Positions 25,811-34,789 of a stretch of DNA of 64,000 nt are shown here, piece after piece. The notes beneath the pieces are model-generated. The model ran no database searches, was not told the DNA's origin, and worked only from the letters and a program-made list of their open reading frames with translations. The stretch is from NCBI GenBank assembly GCA_029210625.1, contig JARGFU010000008.1, positions 62,001 through 126,000 on the forward strand, written 5' to 3'. Made by a program: the position numbers and the translations under genes. The DNA comes from Deltaproteobacteria bacterium. GTDB taxonomy: Bacteria > Myxococcota > Myxococcia > SLRQ01. Within the stretch, counting starts at the first letter, position 1; every line of letters begins with the position of its first letter.

Positions 25811-26845
25811 ATGACTTCCACAGCAACGACCGACACTCCCGTGAAGCTGACCAAGAAGGACTTCGACGCTGGCATCGACGTGCGCTGGTGCCCGGGCTGC
25901 GGCGACTTCGCCATCCTCGCAGCCGTGCAGCGGACCCTTCCCGAGCTGCCCTACAAGAAGGAGGACTACGTCTTCGTCTCGGGCATCGGGTGCAGCTCGC
26001 GCTTCCCCTACTACATGGCCACCTACGGCTTCCACACCATCCACGGCCGCGCTCCGGCCATCGCGATGGGCGTGAAGGCCACCCGCCCCGAGCTCTCGGT
26101 GTGGGTCGCCACGGGTGACGGTGACGCCCTCTCCATCGGCGGCAACCACTTCATCCACACCCTGCGTCGCAACCCGGACATCAACATCCTGCTCTTCAAC
26201 AACCGGATCTACGGCCTGACCAAGGGGCAGTACTCGCCGACTTCCGAGACGGGCAAGAAGACCAAGTCCTCTCCGCTCGGCTCCATCGACCACCCCTTCA
26301 ACCCGGTGAGCGTCGCCCTCGGAGCCGAGGGCACCTTCATCGCGCGAGTGGTGGATCGGGACGCGAAGCACGTCTCGGAGATCCTCAAGGCGGCCGCCCT
26401 CCACAAGGGCACCTCCTTCATGGAGATCTACCAGAACTGCCTGATCTTCAACGACGGCGCCTACAACCACATGACCGAGCGCTCGGTGAAGGCCGAGAAC
26501 GTGCTCTACCTCGAGGAGGGGAAGCCCCTGCTCTTCGGTGAGAAGAACGAGAAGGGCATCGTCCTGGACGAGCTGGGTCAGCCCAAGGCCGTGCGGGTCG
26601 AGGACGTCGGCATCGACGCCATCCTCAAGCACGACCCGAAGTCGCCCGATCCCTCCTACGCCTTCATGCTCTCGCGCATGGGTCTCGACGGCGTCCTGCC
26701 CACGCCGGTGGGTATCTTCCGCGCCGTCGAGCGGCCGACCTACGAGGACATGCTGCACAAGCAGATCGCCGACGCCAAGCCGGACGGCAAGAAGGCCGAC
26801 CTCCACGACCTGCTCACCTCGGGCAGCTCCTGGACGATCAGCTAG
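25811..26845 (+). CDS. korB: 2-oxoglutarate:ferredoxin oxidoreductase, beta subunit
   Basis: 344 aa. Carries thiamine diphosphate and a 4Fe-4S cluster. The cluster Cys residues are in WCPGCGDF and the following GIGCSSR; a further Cys lies in EIYQNCLIF. The TPP motif is GDGDALSIGGNHFIHTLRRN with LLFNNRIYGLTKGQYSPTS. The C-terminal 80 residues (FMLSRMGLDGVLPTPVGIF) match the long aerobic-type beta subunit. It forms the complete KorAB enzyme with the preceding gene. Confidence 0.94.
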   Translation: MTSTATTDTPVKLTKKDFDAGIDVRWCPGCGDFAILAAVQRTLPELPYKKEDYVFVSGIGCSSRFPYYMATYGFHTIHGRAPAIAMGVKATRPELSVWVATGDGDALSIGGNHFIHTLRRNPDINILLFNNRIYGLTKGQYSPTSETGKKTKSSPLGSIDHPFNPVSVALGAEGTFIARVVDRDAKHVSEILKAAALHKGTSFMEIYQNCLIFNDGAYNHMTERSVKAENVLYLEEGKPLLFGEKNEKGIVLDELGQPKAVRVEDVGIDAILKHDPKSPDPSYAFMLSRMGLDGVLPTPVGIFRAVERPTYEDMLHKQIADAKPDGKKADLHDLLTSGSSWTIS

Positions 26846-28323
26846 CCCGCCGAGGCTTCCGGATCCGACGAAGGGGGAGTGGGGCCGTCCGGGCCTGCTC
26901 CCCCTTCTTCTCTGGTTTCTGCCTCGTCCTCGGACTCCCGGTCACCTTCGTCCTCTGACCGGTCGGCGGGCTCCACGGCGGGCTCCTCCGGGGGATCCTC
27001 CGCGAGGGAGGGCGTCGGTCCCGGCTCGGGCTCCGGAGGAGCCTCGAGCTCGACCTCCGGCTCCGGCTCCGGCTCCGGCTCGACCTCGGGCTCGAGCTCG
27101 GCTTCGGCCGCCGGCTCGGGCTCGGGAGGCTCCAGCTTCGGCGAGGCAAGGACCCTCTTCGCGAGGCAGGCCGAGGCGGAGCGCGGCGCCGGATCCCGGG
27201 GCAGGTAGACCCGCAGACCCTGCGGCAGCGAGATCCTCCCGGCCAGGGCCGCCTCGTCGAGGGCGGGGTTGAGGCGGGCGAAGGTCTCCTGCTCACCCTG
27301 CTCGAGGCAAGGCCCCCGGTAGAGCTGATCGAGGGTCGCGCTGCGCGGGAGCTCCAGGGGATGGAGGCGCACCGGAGGGCTCGCCACCCAGTCACCGAAG
27401 TGCTCGGCGCGAGCATCGAGGACCCTGCGCGCCGCGAGGAACTCGGCGTAGAAGTTCTCGCTGGCGAAGCCCCAGCTCGGCGAGCTGTAGCGAGCGATGA
27501 GATCGATCAGATCGCTCGAGCCCACCTGCCTCACACCCCGGGCCACGCCGTTGGGGCCGTGATTGTAGCCGGTCAGGGCCAGCGGCCAGTTGCCCAGGCG
27601 CTCGTAGTTGCGCCGGAGCATCCTGGCGGCCGCCCGGGCCGCCAGGATCGGATCACGCCGCTCGTCGTAGCCCGGCCCCCGACGCAGGCCCAGCTCCCGG
27701 GCCGTGGCCGGCATCAGCTGGAGGATGCCCGCCGCGCCGACGTGCGAGCGCGCGCCCGGATCGAAGAGCGACTCGACGAAGGGCAGCGCGGTGAGCTCCC
27801 GGGGCAGGCCCGCGGCAGCGAACTCCGCCGTCACCAGCTCCTCCCAGGCCTCGAAGCGGGCGATGCCTCCCTGGAAGCGATCGGCCAGCCCGTACTGCCA
27901 GCGTAGACGGCCGGCGGCACCGGCGATCATCTCGAGCCGACCGGCCTCCTCCAGCCGATCGTGGAGCTCACGAGCGAAGCCCTCCGGCCGGGCCCCGCGG
28001 CGCCGGGCTGCCTCGATCTCTCCCAGCGCCGCGCCGACCCGGGCGAGCTCCTCCTCGATCTTCGCCTTGCGGCCAGCCCGCCGCGCCAGGCGCTCCTCGC
28101 TCGTGCCGGTGTCCGGGAAGAGCCAGAAGGGGCCCAGGTCGAAGACGTGGTAGACGACGTCCAGGTGCCGGGTGTCGTGGATCACGACCTGGTCGCTCCG
28201 GTACCTCGAGTAGACGGACTCCCAGAACCGGACGTTCGGCTCCAGCGCCTCGGGTGCGGGGAACTCGGCCGGCACGGCCACCAGGGTGGTGGCGAGGAGG
28301 AGGAGACCCGCGGCCTGACTCAT
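26842..28323 (-). CDS. Lytic murein transglycosylase (MltD-like, GH23) with acidic Pro/Glu tail
   Basis: 493 aa. A periplasmic enzyme that cleaves the MurNAc-GlcNAc bond of peptidoglycan. A signal peptide (AAGLLLLATTLVAVPA) is followed by a helical region and the GH23 domain. The catalytic Glu is in LPFVESLFDPGARS, with GAAGILQLMPATARELGL and GYNHGPNGVARGV. The MltD-type pattern continues to about residue 350. The last 100 residues are extremely rich in Glu, Pro and Asp and replace the LysM repeats of typical MltD. The ATG overlaps the dacB stop (ATGA), so the two peptidoglycan genes are coupled. Its own last 4 nt overlap the convergent korB end. Confidence 0.9.
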   Translation of the reverse strand: MSQAAGLLLLATTLVAVPAEFPAPEALEPNVRFWESVYSRYRSDQVVIHDTRHLDVVYHVFDLGPFWLFPDTGTSEERLARRAGRKAKIEEELARVGAALGEIEAARRRGARPEGFARELHDRLEEAGRLEMIAGAAGRLRWQYGLADRFQGGIARFEAWEELVTAEFAAAGLPRELTALPFVESLFDPGARSHVGAAGILQLMPATARELGLRRGPGYDERRDPILAARAAARMLRRNYERLGNWPLALTGYNHGPNGVARGVRQVGSSDLIDLIARYSSPSWGFASENFYAEFLAARRVLDARAEHFGDWVASPPVRLHPLELPRSATLDQLYRGPCLEQGEQETFARLNPALDEAALAGRISLPQGLRVYLPRDPAPRSASACLAKRVLASPKLEPPEPEPAAEAELEPEVEPEPEPEPEVELEAPPEPEPGPTPSLAEDPPEEPAVEPADRSEDEGDRESEDEAETREEGGAGPDGPTPPSSDPEASAG

Positions 28324-30596
28324 CCGCCGCTCGTCGCTCGCACCGCCGCGCCCAGGGCAGCTGCGCCAGGGGAGGGTGCCGGCAGCGCCTGGGGGCCCGC
28401 GCCCCTCGCCTCGGGGGCCTTCGGCTCCGTGGCGAGCTGCCGGGCCAGGTCGACCTCGGTCCGGATCGCCTCCAGGCGCACGCGCGCCTCGGGATCGACC
28501 TCGGCCGCGGCCCGCTCCTTGACCACCTTGTTCAGCGGGTGCTTCCCGGGGCCGGCGGCCCGGATGCCCTCGGCCAGGATCCGCACCACGGTGTTTCCTT
28601 GCGGAGCCTCGGTGCGCAGCAGCGCCGAGAGGATCTCCTCGGGGGCGGTCCGGGCGACCTCGGCCAGGGTCACCGCCAGCTCGGCCACCAGCCCGACGTC
28701 CTCGCGCCCGGCGTAGGCCGCCGAGAGCAGGCGGTCGAGCGCCGTCTCGTCGCCCTCGGCCGCCACGTCCGCCACCGAGGTGAGGACCGGCGTGCCCGCT
28801 CGATCCTGGGAGTAGGTCAGGGAGCGCAGCCTGCCGAGGAGCTCGGTCGTCGGCGCGAAGGTGTCCAGGAGGATCCGGCGTCCGACGTCCGGATCCGAGA
28901 GGAAGATCGCCTCGGCGACCACCGCCCGGATCAGGGGGTCCTTCTCCGTGCGCAGCGCCGAGCGCAGGAAGCGCACGTTGCGCGGGTCCCTCGCCCTGCC
29001 CAGGCTGGAGTAGGTCTGGAGGCGATCCTGGATCGCCTGATCGTCCTCCTGGGGGCCGTTGCCGAGCGCCAGGTTGCTGGTGGTGGGGCGCGGCTGCCCA
29101 CCGTAGGTGGCCACCGCCGCGGCGATGGTGTCCACGCCCTCGATGATGGTCGAGTAGCGACCCGGGTGATCGTTCACGAGGATGGAGAAGGCCACGGTCT
29201 CCCCGGAGAGGGTGCGGGCATAGCCGCAGAGGGCCGAGACGTTCTCCAGGGTGCCGGTCTTGGCGCGCACCCGTCCGGCGGTGTCGGTGTCGTCGAGGCG
29301 ATACTGGGTCGTGCCGTCCCGGCCCGCCACCGCCAGGGAGGCCACGAACTCGGGCGCCACCTGGAAGTGGTTCGCCGTGTGGGCGAGGATCGCGGTCATC
29401 TGCCGGGGAGAGAAGCGGTTGGTGTCGTTGAGCCCCGAGCCGTTCTTCATCACGTAGGCCCCGCGCGGGATGCCGACCTCCTTCTCGAGGAAGGCCTCGA
29501 CGGCCTGCACACCGCGGGGCCAGCTCCCGGGGGGACCGATGGCCTCGGCGCCCACGGTCTTGAGGAGCTGCTCGGCGATGTGGTTCTGGGAGACCTTGTT
29601 CATCGTCGAGACGATCCGGCCCAGGGGCTGACTCAGCGAGCGGTGGAGGAGCTCGGCGTTGGCGGGTACGGTCCCCAGCTTGACCCGGCCCCGGGCGAAC
29701 TTGATGCCTCGCCGCTTGGCGTACTCCTTGAGGGTGTGGCCGAAGTAGACCGGCGGGTTGTCGATGCGCCGGTAGTAGACCCCAGGGGCACCGTCGAGAG
29801 GGTGGCGCCCCCGCACCATGATCCGCTGCCGGGTACCCTCGCCGATGGAGGAAGGGATGTGCCGGCGCCGGGTGCGCTCGGCGGAGGTGGTGACCCGGTT
29901 GTCGATCACGAAGTAGTCCGAGGCGGGATCCACCGCGACGACGGCCGTCTCTCCGACCTTGGTCCCGGCGCGCACATGGATGGCGACGGCGTTGTAGTTC
30001 AGCGAGACCGCGCCGGTGGGGGCGATGTAGGCCCGATCCGAGCTCTCCTGCTCCCACCCCGGCCCCTCCCGCACGGTGTCGAAGTAGGTGTCATCGATGA
30101 TGATGTCGCCGGTGATGCGGCGAAGCCCCAGCTGCCAGAGATCCTCCACCAGGCGGAACATCCGCTCGGAGACGAAGGTGGGGTCCCCCTCCCCCTTCAC
30201 GTAGAGGTTGCCCTTGAGCACCCCGTCGGAGCCGATCGCCTGAAGGCCGTAGAGCTCGGTCTCGAAGCGGAACTCGGGGCCGAGCAGCTCGAGGGCCGCC
30301 GCCGCCGTGACCACCTTCATGTTGGAGGCCGGGTTGAGGAGGGTGTCGGCGGCCCGGGCGTAGAGGGTCGTGCCATCGCTGACCGAGCGAACGTGGATGC
30401 CGACCCGGGCGTCGTCGAAGCCCGAGTCGTGGATCGCCTTGCCGATGACCCGGGCGAGCTCCTGGCGGGCGGCGACCTGCTCCTGGGCGTCGAGGCGCCG
30501 GCGGGGGCCGTCGGAGCCCACCGGCTCGGCCAGCGCAGGCAGCAGGAGGAAGGCGGCCATCACACCCACCAGGGGGGAGAGGATCGTCCGTCTCAT
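28320..30596 (-). CDS. dacB: D-alanyl-D-alanine carboxypeptidase, PBP4/DacB family, with helical extension
   Basis: 758 aa from MRRTILSP, preceded by GGAAGGACG. A signal peptide targets it to the periplasm. Penicillin-binding motifs are Ser91-x-x-Lys94 (SNMK), SQN and KTG (AKTGTLENV), with the large PBP4 insert (LYVKGEGDPTFV; DDTYFD). After the catalytic domain, about 240 residues of Ala/Leu-rich helical repeats resembling HEAT repeats follow (DPLIRAVVAEAIFLSDPDVG; GLVAELAVTLAEVA). E. coli DacB has 477 residues, so this extension is a real addition. It may be a docking platform for partners. The MltD-like enzyme follows with an ATGA overlap. Confidence 0.92.
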   Translation of the reverse strand: MRRTILSPLVGVMAAFLLLPALAEPVGSDGPRRRLDAQEQVAARQELARVIGKAIHDSGFDDARVGIHVRSVSDGTTLYARAADTLLNPASNMKVVTAAAALELLGPEFRFETELYGLQAIGSDGVLKGNLYVKGEGDPTFVSERMFRLVEDLWQLGLRRITGDIIIDDTYFDTVREGPGWEQESSDRAYIAPTGAVSLNYNAVAIHVRAGTKVGETAVVAVDPASDYFVIDNRVTTSAERTRRRHIPSSIGEGTRQRIMVRGRHPLDGAPGVYYRRIDNPPVYFGHTLKEYAKRRGIKFARGRVKLGTVPANAELLHRSLSQPLGRIVSTMNKVSQNHIAEQLLKTVGAEAIGPPGSWPRGVQAVEAFLEKEVGIPRGAYVMKNGSGLNDTNRFSPRQMTAILAHTANHFQVAPEFVASLAVAGRDGTTQYRLDDTDTAGRVRAKTGTLENVSALCGYARTLSGETVAFSILVNDHPGRYSTIIEGVDTIAAAVATYGGQPRPTTSNLALGNGPQEDDQAIQDRLQTYSSLGRARDPRNVRFLRSALRTEKDPLIRAVVAEAIFLSDPDVGRRILLDTFAPTTELLGRLRSLTYSQDRAGTPVLTSVADVAAEGDETALDRLLSAAYAGREDVGLVAELAVTLAEVARTAPEEILSALLRTEAPQGNTVVRILAEGIRAAGPGKHPLNKVVKERAAAEVDPEARVRLEAIRTEVDLARQLATEPKAPEARGAGPQALPAPSPGAAALGAAVRATSGG

Positions 30597-30725
30597 CGTC
30601 CTTCCGCTGCTGCGCCGCACTCGCCTGGAACCCCGGCCTTCTTTGCGTCCCTGGATCACTCAACCGCCTTCAAATCGGGACTTTTTCGGTTCGGGCGGTG
30701 TTCGAAGTGGGGGTAAGGTACCACG

Positions 30726-32282
30726 GTGGATCCGCGGCCCGCAAAATGCCGACCTCCATGGTTGCTGCTCTATTCCCTCTCGCTGCTGGTCCCCGCCTGC
30801 CGGGCGCCGGCCCCGCCCGCGGACACCCTCCGGGTGGTGGTGGACGCGGCCCCCGAGACCCTGGATCGGCGCTACACCCTCTCGGCCACCGCCCAGCGGA
30901 TCGCCAGCCTCATCGCCCCGGGGCTGGTCCGCATCGCCGACGACGGCAGCATCGCCCCGGACTTGGCCGAGTCCTTCGAGCGGATCGGTGAGAAACGCTA
31001 CCGCTTCGTCCTGCGCGAGGGCCTGCGCTTCCACGACGGCCGCCCCCTCGAGGCCGCCGACGTGGTCTACACCTACGGCTCGCTGAAGGATCCGGAGGCC
31101 GGCTCGCCCCTGGGCCCGAAGTACCAGGCCATCGCCAGGGTGGAGGCCATCGATGCGCGGACGGTGGAGATCGAGCTGGCGGAGCCCTTCGCGCCCATCC
31201 TCCTGGATCTGACCATGGGCATCGTGCCCCGGCCTGCGAGCGGGGAGGGCCCGGGCGCCCGGGAGCACCCCATCGGGGCCGGACCCTTTCGCTTCGCGGG
31301 CCGGCCGGACGAGGAGACCATCGTCCTCGAGGCCTACGAGGATCACCACGCCGGGCGGCCGGGGGTGGAGCGGCTGGTCTTCACGGTCGTGCGGGACGAG
31401 ACCACCCGGGTCCTCGCCGCCCTCCACGGCGAGATCGATCTCCTGCCGGGTGGGGTCTCGCCGATCCTCCTGCCGCGCATGGCCCGCTCGGAGCTCCTCG
31501 AGGTAGAGCAGCGGCCCGGGCCGGGCTACGCCTACCTCGCCTTCAACCTCGACCACCCCCTGCTGGCCCGGCCCGAGGTGCGGCGCGCCATCGCCCACGC
31601 CATCGACCGGGAGGCGCTGGTGCGCTTCAAGTTCAAGGGCGCCGCGAAGCTCGCCGACTCGATGCTGCCGGCCGGGCACTGGGCCCACCGGGCCTCCGCG
31701 GCGCCGGCCTACGATCCCGCGAAGGCCCGGGCCCTCCTCGACGCCGCCGGCCTGCCGGACCCCGACGACGACGGCCCCGAGGTGCGCTTCCGGATCTCCT
31801 ACAAGACCTCCACCGACCGCTTCCGCAAGTCGGTGGCCCTGGTGCTCGCCGCCCAGCTGGAGGCCGTGGGGATCGGCGTCGATCTGCAGGCCTACGAGTG
31901 GGGCACCTTCTACGGAGACGTGAAGCGGGGCCGCTTCGAGATCATCACCCTGAAGTGGACGCCGGTGATCGAGCCTCACCTCTACCAGTGGGTCTTCCAC
32001 CAGGACTCGATCCCCTCGGAGGAGAACGAGTGGACCGGTGGCAACCGCGGCGCCTACCGCAACCCGGAGGTGGACCGCCTGATCGACGAGGCCGCCCGGG
32101 AGCTCGACCGAGAGCGCCGCGCCGCGCTCTACGCCGAGGTGCAGGAGCACCTCGCCCGCGATCTGCCCTACGTCTCCCTCTGGCACGAGGATCAGCTCGC
32201 CATCGTGCATCGCCGCACCGAGGGCTTCGAGCTCTCTCCCTTCGGCTTCTTCACTCCCCTGGCTGGAGTGTCGCTGCCTTGA
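30726..32282 (+). CDS. Peptide/solute ABC transporter substrate-binding lipoprotein (SBP family 5)
   Basis: 518 aa from a GTG at 30726. A lipoprotein signal (WLLLYSLSLLVPAC) anchors it. The SBP_bac_5 pattern is clear: TLRVVVDAAPETLDRRYTLS, LVRIADDGSIAPDLAESF, FVLREGLRFHDGRPLEAADVVYTYG, YAYLAFNLDHPLLARPEVRRAIAHAID and YRNPEVDRLIDEA. Substrates of the family are peptides, opines or nickel; this one cannot be assigned. It is coupled to two permease genes, but the ATPase genes that should follow are absent. Confidence 0.9.
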   Translation: MDPRPAKCRPPWLLLYSLSLLVPACRAPAPPADTLRVVVDAAPETLDRRYTLSATAQRIASLIAPGLVRIADDGSIAPDLAESFERIGEKRYRFVLREGLRFHDGRPLEAADVVYTYGSLKDPEAGSPLGPKYQAIARVEAIDARTVEIELAEPFAPILLDLTMGIVPRPASGEGPGAREHPIGAGPFRFAGRPDEETIVLEAYEDHHAGRPGVERLVFTVVRDETTRVLAALHGEIDLLPGGVSPILLPRMARSELLEVEQRPGPGYAYLAFNLDHPLLARPEVRRAIAHAIDREALVRFKFKGAAKLADSMLPAGHWAHRASAAPAYDPAKARALLDAAGLPDPDDDGPEVRFRISYKTSTDRFRKSVALVLAAQLEAVGIGVDLQAYEWGTFYGDVKRGRFEIITLKWTPVIEPHLYQWVFHQDSIPSEENEWTGGNRGAYRNPEVDRLIDEAARELDRERRAALYAEVQEHLARDLPYVSLWHEDQLAIVHRRTEGFELSPFGFFTPLAGVSLP

Positions 32283-33214
32283 GCCGCTTCTTCCTCGGCC
32301 GCCTCGCCTCGACCCTGGTCTCCCTGGCCGGCGTGACCCTGATCGTCACCCTCTTCCTGAACTTCATCCCGGGGGACCCGATCGAGGTGATGCTGGGAGA
32401 GCAGGCCGAGCAGGTCGACCGGGAGGCCCTGCGCGCCGCCATCGGGCTGGATCGGAGCGCCCCGGAGCAGGTCTGGATCTTCGTCCGGGACCTCACCAGC
32501 GGTGAGCTGCGCACCTCCCTGCCCCCCTTCCAGACCAAGGTGCTGCCACGGATCGCCGAGAAGATGCCCCGGACGATCCTCCTGGCCGTCGTCTCCGTGC
32601 TCTTCGCGGTGCTCCTGGCCATCCCCCTGGGGGTCTACAGCGCCCGCAAGCGGGGGAAGGCCGGCGACCACGCGGCGATGCTCTTCTCGCTGACCGGCGT
32701 GAGCCTGCCCCGGGCCTGGTTCGGTCCCCTGCTGATCCTGGTCTTCGTCGTCCAACTCGACTGGCTGCCCGCCCTCGGCGAGCCCGGGCCGACGACCATC
32801 GTGCTTCCCGCCCTCACCCTCGGCCTGGCGATGATGGCCATGCTCTCCCGGATGACCCGGGCCTCGGTCCTCGACGTGGATCGCGAGGACTTCGTGACCA
32901 CCGCGCGCGCCAAGGGCCTCTCCGAGCGCACGGTGGTCTGGCGACACATCGTCCGCAACGCCCTCATCCCGGTGATCACCATCGTGGGCCTGCAGTTCGG
33001 CACCCTCCTGGCCGGCGCGATCGTCACCGAGAAGATCTTCAACTGGCCGGGGATGGGCACCCTCCTGCTGACCGCCATCCAGCAGCGCGACTACAACACG
33101 GTGCGAGCCTGCGTGCTCCTCTTCACCACCCTCTACGTGGGGGTGAACCTGCTCACCGACCTGGCCTACGGCCTGGTGGATCCGCGGGTGCGGGTCGGAG
33201 GGACGGCGCGGTGA
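32279..33214 (+). CDS. ABC transporter permease, DppB family
   Basis: 311 aa. The frame best supported by homology starts at TTG (32279-32281), which overlaps the upstream stop as TTGA; the first residues SRFFLGRLASTLVSLAGVTL match DppB N-termini and no ATG lies nearby. About six membrane segments are visible. The EAA-type cytoplasmic loop that contacts the ATPase is YVTTARAKGL-like (DREDFVTTARAKGLSERTVV). The C-terminal signature is NWPGMGTLLLTAIQQRDY. It forms the importer pore with the next gene. Confidence 0.9.
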   Translation: MSRFFLGRLASTLVSLAGVTLIVTLFLNFIPGDPIEVMLGEQAEQVDREALRAAIGLDRSAPEQVWIFVRDLTSGELRTSLPPFQTKVLPRIAEKMPRTILLAVVSVLFAVLLAIPLGVYSARKRGKAGDHAAMLFSLTGVSLPRAWFGPLLILVFVVQLDWLPALGEPGPTTIVLPALTLGLAMMAMLSRMTRASVLDVDREDFVTTARAKGLSERTVVWRHIVRNALIPVITIVGLQFGTLLAGAIVTEKIFNWPGMGTLLLTAIQQRDYNTVRACVLLFTTLYVGVNLLTDLAYGLVDPRVRVGGTAR

Positions 33215-34047
33215 GCCGCTGGCAGGTCTTCACGCGCGGCGCCCGACGCTACCCCGGCGCCTACGCCGGCGGGCTGCTGGTGGCCATCGTCTGCGTGGCC
33301 GCCCTGCTCGCCCCCTGGCTCTCGCCCTTCTCTCCCGAGGCGATGGACCTGCCCGCCGAGCTCACCGGCCCCACCGGGACCCACCCGCTGGGCACCGGCG
33401 ACAACGGCGTCGACGTGCTCACCCACGTGCTCCACGGGGCGAGGGTGTCGCTCTACGTCGCGCTCTTCACGACCCTGATCTCGGTCCTGCTCGGCGTGCT
33501 GGCCGGGCTCTACGCCGGCTACTTCGGCGGCTGGGTCGACGAGGTGCTGATGCGCATCGTCGACATCCTCCTGGCCTTCCCCGGCATCCTCCTGGCGATC
33601 TTCATCACCGCCGTGCTGGGGCCCGCCATCGAGCACCTGGTGCTGGCCCTCGCCCTCACCGGGTGGGTGGGCTACGCCCGCCTGGCCCGGGCGCAGGTCC
33701 TCGCCCTGCGGGAGCGGGAGTTCGTCCTGGCGGCGCGGGCCCTCGGCGCGCGCACCCCCCGCATCTTCCTCAAGCACCTGGTCCCGAACATCGCCGGGCC
33801 GATCATCGTCCAGGCCACCTTCGGGCTGCCCGGCGTGATCCTGGCCGAGGTCGCCCTCTCCTTCCTCGGCCTGGGGGTCCCGCCGGGGACCCCCTCCTGG
33901 GGCGCCCTGCTCGAGGCGGGCGCTCAGTACCTCCTCGTGGCCCCGCACCTGGCCACCGCACCGGGCATCGCGGTGGTGATCACCGTGCTGGGCTTCAACT
34001 TCCTCGGAGACGGCCTGCGCGACCGCCTCGACCCTCGCTCCCACTGA
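33211..34047 (+). CDS. ABC transporter permease, DppC family
   Basis: 278 aa from a GTG overlapping the preceding stop (GTGA). DppC features: HPLGTGDNGVDVLTHVLHGARVSL, membrane helices, and the EAA loop EFVLAARALGARTPRIFLKHLVPN. The ending GVPPGTPSWGALL and NFLGDGLRDRLDPR is diagnostic. It pairs with the preceding permease. The next gene is a NicO-type transporter rather than DppD/DppF ATPases, so energising subunits must be encoded elsewhere. Confidence 0.92.
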   Translation: MSRWQVFTRGARRYPGAYAGGLLVAIVCVAALLAPWLSPFSPEAMDLPAELTGPTGTHPLGTGDNGVDVLTHVLHGARVSLYVALFTTLISVLLGVLAGLYAGYFGGWVDEVLMRIVDILLAFPGILLAIFITAVLGPAIEHLVLALALTGWVGYARLARAQVLALREREFVLAARALGARTPRIFLKHLVPNIAGPIIVQATFGLPGVILAEVALSFLGLGVPPGTPSWGALLEAGAQYLLVAPHLATAPGIAVVITVLGFNFLGDGLRDRLDPRSH

Positions 34048-34058
34048 TCCACGCCTCC

Positions 34059-34766
34059 ATGTCCGAGAGCCAACTCCTCCTCGCCACGGCCGCCTCGATC
34101 GCCTTCCTCCACACCGTCCTCGGACCGGATCACTACCTGGTCTTCACGATGATGGGGCGGGCGAGGGGCTGGACCTTGCGCCGCACCCTGGCCGTCACCT
34201 TCGGCTGCGGGGTGGGCCACATCCTCTCCTCGGTCCTGCTCGGGGTCGTCGGCCTCGTCTTCGGCGCCGAGCTCGGCGCCCTGGTCCGCCTGGAGGGGGA
34301 GCGCGGCGACCTCGCGGGGTGGGCGCTCCTGGCCGTGGGCCTCGTCTATCTCGCCTGGGGCCTCCGCCGCGCCGGCCAGCGCCGGCGGCACAGCCACCTC
34401 CACCACCACGAAGGCGTCGCCCACGCCCACGAGCACGACCACCACCGCGAGCACGCCCACGTCCACGACGCGAGGGCGGGCGGGAGCCTCGCCCCCTGGG
34501 CGATCTTCGTGGTCTTCGTCCTCGGCCCCTGCGAGGCGCTCATCCCCCTCTTCATGTACCCGGCCGCCCGGCAGAGCCCCTCGCTGGTGCTCTGGGTCGC
34601 CCTGGTCTTCGGCCTCGTGACCCTGCTGACGATGATGGCCTCGGTCGCCGCGCTCTTCCTGGGCCTGCGCCGCTTCGCGCTGCCCAGCCTCGCCCGCTGG
34701 GATCACGCCCTCGCCGGCGGGACGATCGCGCTCTGCGGCGGCGCCATCACCTTCCTCGGCCTCTAG
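34059..34766 (+). CDS. NicO/UreH-type metal transporter with His-rich loop
   Basis: 235 aa, an integral inner-membrane protein with about six segments. The first helix ends in HTVLGPDHYLVF, the NicO/UreH signature of the HxxDPDH type. The cytoplasmic loop at about residues 105-150 is packed with histidines (HSHLHHHEGVAHAHEHDHH), typical of nickel or cobalt carriers such as RcnA. FVLGPCEALIPLFMYPA is the second conserved half. Direction (uptake or efflux) and metal cannot be read from sequence. It starts 11 nt after the DppC gene. Confidence 0.85.
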   Translation: MSESQLLLATAASIAFLHTVLGPDHYLVFTMMGRARGWTLRRTLAVTFGCGVGHILSSVLLGVVGLVFGAELGALVRLEGERGDLAGWALLAVGLVYLAWGLRRAGQRRRHSHLHHHEGVAHAHEHDHHREHAHVHDARAGGSLAPWAIFVVFVLGPCEALIPLFMYPAARQSPSLVLWVALVFGLVTLLTMMASVAALFLGLRRFALPSLARWDHALAGGTIALCGGAITFLGL

Positions 34767-34789
34767 AGGCCCCCTCTCCCGTGAGGCCC

